Shown in pieces: positions 8,252 to 15,469 of a stretch of DNA of 40,311 nt. A program made the position numbers and the translations under genes. Position 1 is the first letter of the stretch; each line of letters starts with the position of its first letter. The notes under the pieces are model-generated. The model was not told where the DNA came from. It saw only the letters and a list, made by a program, of their open reading frames with translations, and made no database searches. The DNA lies in NCBI GenBank assembly GCA_964354865.1, contig CAYHBN010000004.1, forward strand, positions 1 through 40,311. The letters are read 5' to 3'. The stretch is from JAHFJU01 sp964354865 (GTDB taxonomy: Bacteria > Patescibacteriota > Gracilibacteria > UBA1369 > UM-FILTER-53-11).

Positions 8252-8397
8252 GAATCAAGTTCATCGAATAATTCTTTGAGCGACAACTTTTTATTTTTAG
8301 CACTGAGTAGCATCTCTTTTTCTCTTTTCAAAACAATCTGTTCTTCGTCGTGAGTAAGCCCATTTTCGGTAAAACGATTTTGTTTGCGAGTCTGCAT
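8248..8397 (-). CDS. Small 49-residue protein coupled to the decayed hydrolase
   Basis: The ORF starts at the ATG at 8395-8397 and encodes a highly charged, helical peptide. It begins MQTRKQNRFTENGLTHDEEQ and ends KELFDELDS. Its TGA stop overlaps the start of the hydrolase pseudogene by 4 bp, which supports a real gene. It has no recognised family. The size, charge and position resemble short antitoxin-like or adaptor proteins, but that is inference only. Its reading frame is intact although its partner is dead, so it may be under selection of its own or may simply not have decayed yet. Confidence 0.5.
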   Translation of the reverse strand: MQTRKQNRFTENGLTHDEEQIVLKREKEMLLSAKNKKLSLKELFDELDS

Positions 8398-8444
8398 ACG
8401 TTCAGCTTATATCCAAAGTAAAAAACTTTTGTTGAGTACCATTA

Positions 8445-8696
8445 CTACTGATGGCTATCTATTTCAAAAACAATCAAATTTCCATCACGATCGAAGATGC
8501 CTAATGCTCGAAATTGTTTATTAATACGAAAATACCATATGCCACTGCCTTTTGGATTACGTTCTTTGAATCTTACCTGAAGCGCGTTGCCTTCTAAAAG
8601 AAACTGTTTTGCCTTTTTATACTGATTTAAAAGGCCTCTGACTTGTAGATAGGGTAGAATCTCTTTTCTCTCTAGAATTCGTAATACTTTTGGCAT
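8445..8696 (-). CDS. RelE/ParE-like type II toxin
   Basis: The 83-residue basic protein has the RelE/ParE fold pattern: two N-terminal helices (residues 8-35), then a beta hairpin VRFKERN, a strand IWYFRINKQFRAL and the closing strand LIVFEIDSH. Arg residues at RINKQFR and a terminal His match the usual positions of catalytic or RNA-contacting residues in mRNA interferases. The length (80-100 residues) is normal. Its start is 7 bp after the stop of the Phd-like antitoxin, so the two form a TA operon. RelE toxins cleave mRNA on the ribosome and ParE toxins poison gyrase; the sequence alone does not decide which applies here. Confidence 0.78.
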   Translation of the reverse strand: MPKVLRILERKEILPYLQVRGLLNQYKKAKQFLLEGNALQVRFKERNPKGSGIWYFRINKQFRALGIFDRDGNLIVFEIDSHQ

Positions 8697-8703
8697 AAAA
8701 AAA

Positions 8704-8961
8704 CTAAATTGAAATGAGATCGGCTTTCTTCGACTTTCTTGCCTGCGTAGCTCTTTTTTTCAACTCTAGACTCATTTCGTTCTTAGGTAATTCTACAAGT
8801 TCAGGTTTAAAAAATGCAGCTTCATACTGGTTAATATCAACCAAAACAGCGATTGGATGATTATTAATAAAAATATACTTTGGCTCTTGGCCCAAATTCT
8901 CCAAACACTTTTTTGTTTTTGTACGGAGGTCAGTAACCGATATGCATTGATCTTTAACCAT
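8704..8961 (-). CDS. Phd/YefM-like type II antitoxin
   Basis: The 85-residue protein has an N-terminal Phd/YefM DNA-binding domain: ISVTDLRTKTKKCLENL followed by the strands YIFINNHPIAVLVDI and the helix QYEAAF. The basic C-terminal tail would wrap the toxin. A longer frame starting at 9021 exists, but that start lies on the -35 hexamer of the operon promoter, so the ATG at 8959-8961 is chosen. Phd-type antitoxins repress their own promoter; a 7-bp inverted repeat over the -10 is the likely operator. Confidence 0.8.
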   Translation of the reverse strand: MVKDQCISVTDLRTKTKKCLENLGQEPKYIFINNHPIAVLVDINQYEAAFFKPELVELPKNEMSLELKKRATQARKSKKADLISI

Positions 8962-8986
8962 ATACAAATTTATTATTAAATTTCTT

Positions 8987-9021
8987 GTTAAATTATAGCA
9001 TTTATTTAACATCAAGGTCAA
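8987..9021 (-). promoter_or_regulatory. Toxin-antitoxin promoter and probable autoregulatory operator
   Basis: On the minus strand the -35 is TTGACC (9016-9021) and the -10 is TATAAT (8992-8997), preceded by TGC, with an 18-bp spacer. A perfect inverted repeat GTTAAAT-N10-ATTTAAC (8987-8993 and 9004-9010) straddles the -10. This is where a Phd/YefM antitoxin would be expected to bind. Confidence 0.72.
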
Positions 9022-9030
9022 CGCACCTTG
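9013..9030. repeat. Inverted repeat between divergent TA operon and 9083 gene
   Basis: CAAGGT (9013-9018) and ACCTTG (9025-9030) form a perfect palindrome with a 6-bp spacer. It overlaps the -35 of the TA promoter and lies upstream of the plus-strand gene, so it could coordinate both. Confidence 0.35.
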
Positions 9031-9082
9031 CGAAATACTATAGTTATGGTAGAGCTCGTTCTTGTTTTCCTAAAATCCTAGT

Positions 9083-9934
9083 ATGCCTATTACTTGTAAA
9101 ACAGTTCAAGAAGTTGCCAGCTCCGAATCTACACGATCGGCTCTCACCCTCATTAGGGAGCTTAATCCAGAAAGATTTGATAACATCTCTTTAGACGAAG
9201 TTTTGTCGAGCCTTGAAGGTTTCAGAAAGGCAGTTAACAGAGCGAGTAAGTTAAACGAAGTTATTGATGATGAAACCCTTGCTGAGGTTGAGGCTCTAGT
9301 GATCGCTCAGGCGGCACAAAATATCTGCACCGATCCAAACTATTCAACCGCTAACTTAGCTACGTATATTACCGAAACAATTGGATTTGAGGGTTTAACA
9401 CAGGCAGATATTGCAATGATCAAAGAGTATGCAGCTCGCTTAAGTGATGACGAGAGGGAAGATTTAGAGGATTACTTGGGCGATCCGGATAAGTTTGTTG
9501 ATTATATAAGAGAGCATGGAGGTGATAACCCTCAAGAGTTTGCGAAGGCAGTTATTGCATACTACATTTTAAACGAGGGGGGATTGCAAGATTACTATCG
9601 TGAGGCTATACAATATGCATATGCTCCTTCTTCAAAAGACGGTGCCTTTTTCGATTTCTATGATCTCTACAGAAGCGGCCTTAGTGGGGCTCATACTATT
9701 CAGAGTGCATTTTCACATTATAGAGCTGACACCGAAGATGGAGTGAAAGAAACAATTGAAACAGCATTACGATTTTTGGAGTTCGTAAAATCTAGTAACG
9801 AAAAAGCTCTACGCGCCTTTGTAGAAAAAATGGCACGTGAAAAATTTGTGTTTGTTCGAAATGCTGCTCGTCCAGTTGTTAGGGATGGACGTATTGGGAT
9901 GGAAGAGAAACCAGCTTGGATGCAGGCAAAGTAG
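9083..9934 (+). CDS. Acidic helical protein of unknown function
   Basis: The 283-residue protein is soluble, acidic and predicted to be mostly helical. I do not recognise a family. Visible features are an acidic mid-section (LSDDEREDLEDYLGDPDKF, about residues 130-150), a Tyr-rich stretch (YYILNEGGLQDYYREAIQYAYA, here only described by its Tyr spacing) and a C-terminal basic-then-acidic tail ending EEKPAWMQAK. There is no signal peptide or transmembrane segment. The start is the ATG at 9083; no Shine-Dalgarno motif precedes it. It stands alone on the plus strand, divergent from the toxin-antitoxin pair and convergent with the tRNA-Arg gene, so neighbours give no functional hint. Confidence 0.72.
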   Translation: MPITCKTVQEVASSESTRSALTLIRELNPERFDNISLDEVLSSLEGFRKAVNRASKLNEVIDDETLAEVEALVIAQAAQNICTDPNYSTANLATYITETIGFEGLTQADIAMIKEYAARLSDDEREDLEDYLGDPDKFVDYIREHGGDNPQEFAKAVIAYYILNEGGLQDYYREAIQYAYAPSSKDGAFFDFYDLYRSGLSGAHTIQSAFSHYRADTEDGVKETIETALRFLEFVKSSNEKALRAFVEKMAREKFVFVRNAARPVVRDGRIGMEEKPAWMQAK

Positions 9935-10035
9935 TTTGAGAACTAAATAGCGTTCGGACACCGTTATGGTATTCGCTTCGCTCATACTGAATTGCAAAGC
10001 ACGCGTTCGGGTTACAGAGTGGCACGCGTGCGCAG

Positions 10036-10050
10036 ATTTACTTCGTAAAT
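10036..10050. repeat. Mini-hairpin immediately downstream of tRNA-Arg
   Basis: ATTTAC (10036-10041), TTC, GTAAAT (10045-10050). On the tRNA strand the loop is GAA closed by C-G, right after the encoded CCA end. It could act in 3'-end formation. Confidence 0.55.
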
Positions 10051-10051
10051 T

Positions 10052-10126
10052 TGGTGACCCCGACAGGAATCGAACCTGTATCAACAGCTTAGAAGGCTGC
10101 TGCACTATCCATTATGCTACGAGGCC
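10052..10126 (-). tRNA. tRNA-Arg (anticodon UCU)
   Basis: On the minus strand the cloverleaf runs from GGCCTCG to an encoded CCA. The acceptor stem pairs over 7 bp including two G-U pairs. The D arm contains ATGGATAG. The anticodon loop is CTTCTAA, giving anticodon TCT, which reads AGA/AGG. The T arm is ACAGG-TTCGATT-CCTGT. The 75-nt length includes the CCA. It is flanked on both sides by short stable hairpins. Confidence 0.95.
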
Positions 10127-10249
10127 TGATACGAAGTATCACTTACCGGGCACCATGCGCAGCATGGTCGGTGTGAGTGCGAAGCACCACTTGCGAGGTA
10201 CCCGCAGAGCGGGTTGCAAGCGCTGCGAATTTCCGCAAAGAGTTGCAAC
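10127..10249. repeat. Cluster of short palindromes with 3-nt loops next to tRNA-Arg
   Basis: Four perfect mini-hairpins follow in 90 bp: TGATAC-GAA-GTATCA (10127-10141), ACCATGC-GCA-GCATGGT (10152-10168), GTGC-GAA-GCAC (10177-10187) and ACCCGC-AGA-GCGGGT (10200-10214). A self-complementary GTTGCAAC follows at 10242-10249. Three loops are GNA closed by C-G, the sequence class known to form exceptionally stable DNA mini-hairpins. No ORF or known RNA covers the segment. Confidence 0.7.
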
Positions 10250-10260
10250 GCGTAGTATAA

Positions 10261-12567
10261 CTAGTTCTTCAACTGATTTACAACGTTTTTCAGTCTGTAG
10301 AGGATTTCGGCAACATCACCACGTGTTAGTGGCTTTGCGGCATCGATTGTATTGTCTTTTACGACAAGGAATCCTTGCTTAATGCCCGCCTGTATATACG
10401 GAGCGAACCAGTCGCTTGCCGTAATACCACTCGGCAATACGCCAACTACAGGGTCGATATCTGCACCCGCTGCAACAAAGAGCATTGTTGAAAACTCTGC
10501 GAGGTTAACCGTTACCGATGGCTTAAATGTACCGTCGGGGTAACCTTTCACAAATCCTAATTCAAAGGCTGTTGTCACATATTTTGCAAACCATTGGTCA
10601 ACGGCTACATCGGGGAATGTGGCTTTAATATCTTCTTTAACTTCTTGGCTCAACACACGTAAGACAAAGGTAATTGCCTCGGCGCGAGTGACGGTATTTT
10701 CAGGATGATACGTGCCATCTGCGTAGCCAGAAATGAGTCCGGCGGTCTTTAAATCTGAAAGGGGAATATAGAGCGGAGAATCAGCAGGGACATCGGTAAA
10801 TGTTGCGATTTGCGCAGTTGCATTTGTCTCACTTGCATCGGCAGCGAGTGTTGTGTCTGTCGTTACCGGTGTTTCATCGGTCGCCTTAATTGTAGAAACA
10901 TCTTCGGGAACTACGGTTGCCGCGATAACGGTAATTGATGCCGAGCTAAAGCGAACGTCGCCCATAAGCGTGCTTACATTAAATGTTCCGCTTTCTGTAG
11001 GTGTCACAATAATTGTTGCGACGCCGTTCGTGAAACTATTAACGTTGATTGTTTTTGTCGTAATGTCGGCTATAACGGGTGTAACCTCGACACCGATTGT
11101 GTCGCCATTAATTTTTGAAACCGTTGTGATTGGTTGAGAGTTTGCATCGAATGCAGTTACCGAAATGGTAACCGGTTCGCCAACTGCTACCTCGGTTTTA
11201 CTTGGCGAAAGCTCAAGGCGATCGATTAAAGAAACGGGTTGTGTAATAGTAAATTCACTTGAGGTAAATTGTTTGCCCTTAAATGTTATAACAATCGTAT
11301 CGGTACCAATCGCTGTTGGAACATACGACAATCCACCAACCATGCCGACTTTTAAATCCTGCGAAGTAATCGTTGTCTTATTGAGTGTTCCATTATTGCT
11401 CTTTGTAGAAAGAGTTACGTTATCGTTAAACGATGGCATTGAAATCATTTTTCCATCAGCGTCAAAAGCCTGAATAGCAAAAGGAATTTCGCTTGTTTTT
11501 TCATATTGATTTCCACCTGGAATCAAAACTTTAAAGGTATATAAGTCTTCTGGAGGAGTTATTACAACCGGAATATCTGGCACAATTGGCGCAGATGCTA
11601 CCGCCTGTCCTTGATAATATTTCTGAACATATTCCATCGGGTTAATGGTCGATGCCAATGCTTTATCTTTTCCTAATCCATTATTTATTGCTTGGAAAAA
11701 TGAGTATCCCGCTGCGTTTTGCTCAGCTGAAGTAAATGGCCAAAATGGGTGCCATGCGACGGTATCTTTATCAATTTGATAATGAAGATGAGGAGTCGTA
11801 GCAGTTCCGGTTGCTCCACTTAATCCTATTTGCTGACCTTTTGTTACCACTCCGTGCAACTTTACTTGAACGGTAGAAAGATGGCTGTAGGTTGAGTAAT
11901 ACGTTGTTTTTACATTCGCATCATTGATCGAAGGAACGTTTGTATGTTGAATCACAATGTGATGACCAAAACCTCCGTTGCCTTCATCGGCTTTTACAAC
12001 AGTGCCATTCGCAATAGCAAAAATTGGAGTATTGGTTGGTATTTTAATATCTACGGCTAAGTGACTGCCTGAACCTTCAATATTATCGAGGTAATAATTG
12101 CCCATGTAGGGAACAGGAAAGGTGATTTTTTCATTTCGAATTTGATCGTCTTTCGCATCGCCCCATTTTAAATTATTCATCGATGTCGCCAAACGAGTAG
12201 GGTTGTACGTCGGAAGCGGCGTTAACTTAGAAGCCGGTAATTGATCGTAGGTATATTTTCTCTCTGCTTCTGTAAGTAATACCCAGTTCGGAACTTGTTT
12301 CACGGGAGCCACGGTTCCGTCAAAAGGAGCGTGAGCAGGAATCGGTGAAATAACACTCGTTAAAAACGAAACACCTTGGTCGCTAAAATAGGTAAATAGT
12401 AAGGTGAGAGCCGAAGTGATGATTATCAGAATGAGCGTTTTAGGCTCAAATAAAAGCGTCTCATTCTTATTCCATCCGGCTCCGGTAGAAGGAGTTTCAT
12501 CTGAGTACATTCGGCCTAAAGTCGAATTTGATAAAACCTTCTTTTTTGGTATTTTTTTTGTTTTCAT
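10261..12567 (-). CDS. Membrane-anchored M23 peptidase with three C-terminal SLH repeats
   Basis: This 768-residue envelope protein is a predicted zinc endopeptidase acting on peptidoglycan cross-links or bridges. A cytoplasmic N-terminus (1-42) is followed by one transmembrane segment (about 43-60), so the rest is extracellular. The M23/LytM domain spans about 165-270. Its metal ligands are visible: His169 and Asp173 in SGSHLAVDI, and His260/His262 in TTPHLHYQ. Two Ig-like/Big-type beta domains (about 335-530) follow, then an Asp/Thr-rich linker. Three S-layer-homology repeats occupy about 590-760 (GYADGTYHPENTVTRAEA, GYPDGTFKPS, and a degenerate third with PLTRGDVAEILYRL). SLH repeats usually bind secondary wall polymers. 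A combined membrane anchor and SLH end is unusual. The gene has its own promoter and is divergent from the TsaE-HD gene. Confidence 0.9.
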   Translation of the reverse strand: MKTKKIPKKKVLSNSTLGRMYSDETPSTGAGWNKNETLLFEPKTLILIIITSALTLLFTYFSDQGVSFLTSVISPIPAHAPFDGTVAPVKQVPNWVLLTEAERKYTYDQLPASKLTPLPTYNPTRLATSMNNLKWGDAKDDQIRNEKITFPVPYMGNYYLDNIEGSGSHLAVDIKIPTNTPIFAIANGTVVKADEGNGGFGHHIVIQHTNVPSINDANVKTTYYSTYSHLSTVQVKLHGVVTKGQQIGLSGATGTATTPHLHYQIDKDTVAWHPFWPFTSAEQNAAGYSFFQAINNGLGKDKALASTINPMEYVQKYYQGQAVASAPIVPDIPVVITPPEDLYTFKVLIPGGNQYEKTSEIPFAIQAFDADGKMISMPSFNDNVTLSTKSNNGTLNKTTITSQDLKVGMVGGLSYVPTAIGTDTIVITFKGKQFTSSEFTITQPVSLIDRLELSPSKTEVAVGEPVTISVTAFDANSQPITTVSKINGDTIGVEVTPVIADITTKTINVNSFTNGVATIIVTPTESGTFNVSTLMGDVRFSSASITVIAATVVPEDVSTIKATDETPVTTDTTLAADASETNATAQIATFTDVPADSPLYIPLSDLKTAGLISGYADGTYHPENTVTRAEAITFVLRVLSQEVKEDIKATFPDVAVDQWFAKYVTTAFELGFVKGYPDGTFKPSVTVNLAEFSTMLFVAAGADIDPVVGVLPSGITASDWFAPYIQAGIKQGFLVVKDNTIDAAKPLTRGDVAEILYRLKNVVNQLKN

Positions 12568-12589
12568 GTTTTGTTTTTTATATCAGAGT

Positions 12590-12618
12590 ATTATAGCATA
12601 AAATAGAAATAATATGAA
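12590..12618 (-). promoter_or_regulatory. Promoter of the M23/SLH gene
   Basis: On the minus strand TTCATA (12613-12618) and TATAAT (12590-12595, with upstream TATGC) are 17 bp apart. The -35 overlaps the start codon of the divergent TsaE-HD gene, so polymerase binding and expression of the two genes may interfere. Confidence 0.55.
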
Positions 12619-13645
12619 GCATGTCTATACAACCAACTCGAGCGACGAGACTGAGGCACTTGCAGCCGAGTTATCGCCTACATTAAAAGGTAAAATTGTT
12701 CTTTTACAGGGTAATTTGGGTGCAGGAAAGACCACTTTCGTCAGAGGATTTGTGCGTGGATTAGGTATAAAAGGAAGAGTTGTGAGCCCCACTTTTGCCT
12801 ATGAAAAAATATATGGGAGAGGAGAAAATACGGTTCGCCACTTTGATTTATACAGAATTACCGACCATGGAGATGCTCTTTTAGAAGAAGAATTACACGA
12901 ATTATTTTCGCAAAGCACCGACACTATACTCATAGAATGGCCCGAGCGCCTTGTTATTCGTCCACAAACAATACCTAACCGAGAAGTACTGACCATCTCA
13001 ATTGATCACGCGGGAGAAGATACCCGCACGATCGATATTCAAAATGAAAACAGTGAAATTCTTACTCCTGAACAAATTAAACGCTTTTATACTGAATACC
13101 ACACGCCATTTCATGTTATTCAACACTGTCACACGGTAGCAAATTTTGCCGTCAAAGTAGCACAGATACTTTCTACAAAAGGTATACCAATAGATATTGA
13201 TCTTATTAAACAAGCGTCACTACTCCATGACGTCGTGCGTTATGTTGACTTTAAATCGTTCGAACCCGACACGTGGAAATTTGAAGTTACAGCTGAAGAT
13301 AAAGCCTTTTGGATTAACATGCGCAACGTTCATGCCGGCCGACACCACGCGGCAGTAGGAGCAGAAATTTTAGAAAAACACGGGCTGCCTAAGACCGCAA
13401 AAATAGTTGGTAAACACGATTTTCTTTCAATTGAAAAAGGATTCGATTCATGGGAAGAGAAAATTATGTACTACGCTGACAAACGAGCAAAACACGATAG
13501 CATCGTGCCATTATATGAGCGCCTCGAAGATGGACGCCAAAGAAATTTTCCGCACCTTGTTAACAACGAATGTGCGCATGAACTTGATGAAAAAGTCTTT
13601 GCCCTAGAGAAAGAGATTTTTCATGCGCTCGGAACTCTCTTATGA
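12614..13645 (+). CDS. tsaE: TsaE (t6A biosynthesis ATPase) fused to an HD-domain phosphohydrolase
   Basis: Residues 1-145 are TsaE, the P-loop ATPase that works with TsaB and TsaD to make N6-threonylcarbamoyladenosine at position 37 of tRNAs. Walker A is GNLGAGKT (33-40). The switch-like SPTFAYEK (58-65), HFDLYRI (76-82) and IEWPERL (107-113) are all typical. Residues about 160-335 form an HD-superfamily domain: His in HCHTVANFA (171/173), the HD pair in LLHDVVRY (205-206), HH at 244-245, His268 in GKHD and Asp289 in YYADKR. The pattern resembles YqeK/HDIG-type nucleotide phosphohydrolases. Bacterial TsaE is normally about 150 residues, so the fusion doubles it. No stop or start signal separates the domains. 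The 3' end overlaps the convergent 3D-domain gene by 6 bp. Confidence 0.9.
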   Translation: MKHVYTTNSSDETEALAAELSPTLKGKIVLLQGNLGAGKTTFVRGFVRGLGIKGRVVSPTFAYEKIYGRGENTVRHFDLYRITDHGDALLEEELHELFSQSTDTILIEWPERLVIRPQTIPNREVLTISIDHAGEDTRTIDIQNENSEILTPEQIKRFYTEYHTPFHVIQHCHTVANFAVKVAQILSTKGIPIDIDLIKQASLLHDVVRYVDFKSFEPDTWKFEVTAEDKAFWINMRNVHAGRHHAAVGAEILEKHGLPKTAKIVGKHDFLSIEKGFDSWEEKIMYYADKRAKHDSIVPLYERLEDGRQRNFPHLVNNECAHELDEKVFALEKEIFHALGTLL

Positions 13646-15394
13646 CTTGCGTAACAACGCATTCAATACACTACGAGTCTGATCATCCAACTCGCCGGTG
13701 GTTTCAAGCCCGTGACTTTGTTGAAAAGCGATGAGCGATTTTTTAGTAATATCTCCAAAATAATCAGTTACTACTTTGCCCGAAAAGAACCCGAGTTGTT
13801 TGAGTACTTTTTGTAAATTCTGTACCGTCACACCGGTTGTTCCGTAGGCTGCGTGCTCGGTAAATACCGCCGTTGAAATTCCTGCTGACGCAATGAGCGC
13901 TTTTTCAGTATCGACTCGTTGTGCAACAATTTTAACTTCATCGGTTCTTTTTCCTATGAGCAGTTGCTGTCGATTGCGTAAGTTAGAAATCTCATTCAGA
14001 GCCGTCAGTGTTTTAGGGCCAACAAGCCCTGCGCCATCGTCACTTTCTTTTAAAAGAATTCCGCGAGATTGTTGAAACTTAAATACTGCATGTTGTGTCG
14101 AACGCCCATAATAACCATTCGGCGTGATTCCCAAAAAGTGAAGATCACGGAGCATTCGTTGTAACTCTTGCACGTCGCCCGATTGTGTACCTGGGTCGAG
14201 TTTTGCCGTAAATGAAAGCAGATTAGATGACTGCAAAATACGAAGGTCTGTTGCCAAGCTCCATCGGTTCTCTACTAGTTTTTTAAGAATCGACTGGGTC
14301 TTTGGTCCATATGATCCCGTACCAACATCTTTATCGGTTTTAATAATATCTAAATCAAACTGAAAACGCTTGAGTGCCTCTTCGGTCGTAGCATCAAACT
14401 TGGTCGACGTTGCTTCGAGCTTTGCCAAATAACCAAACTGATTCAAAAAGTAGTTAAGATCTTGTACCGCCTGGCTCATTTTGCCTTTATATAAATTTTC
14501 GGTAGGTACTTTTTCAAGTTCTTCAATTCTATTCTTTTCTAGCTGAGCACGGAACATATCACGTGTTTTTGGTCCAAAGATACCGCTACCGGCTTCGTCT
14601 TTTGACTGAATAACATTGGTATCAATTTGAAATTGAATGACTGCATCGCGAGTTGCTTCACCATAATAACCCGTGGGAGTTTCATCGTAATAGTCGAGAA
14701 GGGTTAAGTATTCTTGCAATAAGCGAACTTCGTCACCGTTCTCTCCATATGAAAGGTCTTTATAGATTACCTGAGGGGCACTTACGCTCTGTTTTACAGA
14801 ATATACCGCTTTATACCGTGAAAGATTTGCGAGCTGTAATTGGTCAATGGTGACGTTCTCGGTAATACCTGCATCTACGCCATACACCGTAACCGAAACG
14901 GAACGTTTTCCCCATGCGAGTGCACGAGCTAAACCGACCTCGCCTTTACCCATCCAAATATCGAGACGATTTTGTTTAATGGCACCACCGCGATCATGCA
15001 CCGAGACGGTACCGATTCCTGGAATTTTCATTTTTGTGCCAAACGCAAACTCGCGTGGAGCGGCAATCATGCCAGGGTAAACCTGTGTACCATCGGCGCC
15101 GTTTGTTCCATTACCATTAAGTCGTTTATCTGATTCGAAACTTCCCGTCACATAGAATGACTGGTCTGGTAACGGAGAATAGTATCCCGTTATCACAAAC
15201 GTTTTGGTGTAGGGGAATGTCGTTGGGAGTCCTTCGGCTTCTGATGTTTGTGCAAATGCGTATTCGCGAGGAATAAACATGAAGGCAATTAAAATTGTTA
15301 CGACGGTCCAAAAAACAATGCGGTGAGAGAGTGGTTGTGTACGAAGTCTCAATTTTTCCCACGAGTCGGCGAAAGAGGTTAGTTCTATTTTCAT
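13640..15394 (-). CDS. Secreted/anchored 3D-domain protein with four peptidoglycan-binding repeats
   Basis: The protein has 584 residues. A signal peptide or anchor (about 27-48) ends near AFAQ. A 3D domain (about 95-170) follows, with the three conserved Asp-containing elements visible around VHDRGGAIKQNRLDIWMG; this double-psi beta-barrel family includes lytic transglycosylase-like wall enzymes. Four PG_binding_1 repeats occupy about 213-285, 298-372, 396-467 and 513-580. Each has the pattern G-x-x-V-x-x-L-Q, a Tyr/Phe-Gly turn (GYYGEATRDAV, DYFGDITKKSL) and FQ, and the first three add a second GPKT segment. It probably binds and cleaves or remodels peptidoglycan. It lies 75 bp downstream of the VirD4-like ATPase gene, with its own TATAAT, so the pair may work on transenvelope passage. 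Confidence 0.88.
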   Translation of the reverse strand: MKIELTSFADSWEKLRLRTQPLSHRIVFWTVVTILIAFMFIPREYAFAQTSEAEGLPTTFPYTKTFVITGYYSPLPDQSFYVTGSFESDKRLNGNGTNGADGTQVYPGMIAAPREFAFGTKMKIPGIGTVSVHDRGGAIKQNRLDIWMGKGEVGLARALAWGKRSVSVTVYGVDAGITENVTIDQLQLANLSRYKAVYSVKQSVSAPQVIYKDLSYGENGDEVRLLQEYLTLLDYYDETPTGYYGEATRDAVIQFQIDTNVIQSKDEAGSGIFGPKTRDMFRAQLEKNRIEELEKVPTENLYKGKMSQAVQDLNYFLNQFGYLAKLEATSTKFDATTEEALKRFQFDLDIIKTDKDVGTGSYGPKTQSILKKLVENRWSLATDLRILQSSNLLSFTAKLDPGTQSGDVQELQRMLRDLHFLGITPNGYYGRSTQHAVFKFQQSRGILLKESDDGAGLVGPKTLTALNEISNLRNRQQLLIGKRTDEVKIVAQRVDTEKALIASAGISTAVFTEHAAYGTTGVTVQNLQKVLKQLGFFSGKVVTDYFGDITKKSLIAFQQSHGLETTGELDDQTRSVLNALLRKS

Positions 15395-15469
15395 AATTTT
15401 ATGTTTGTTTAAATCACGATATTATATCATGAAATGGCTCTATTACTGGGCGCTAGGGCTTGCTATATA

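Noticed and set aside
9809..10105. Minus-strand ORF overlapping tRNA-Arg
   Set aside because: Its codons run through the tRNA gene and the end of the 9083 gene; it is an artefact of open frames.
10853..11473. Plus-strand ORFs opposite the beta-rich part of the M23/SLH gene
   Set aside because: Thr/Val-rich antisense frames are expected opposite Ig-like repeats; no start signal or domain.
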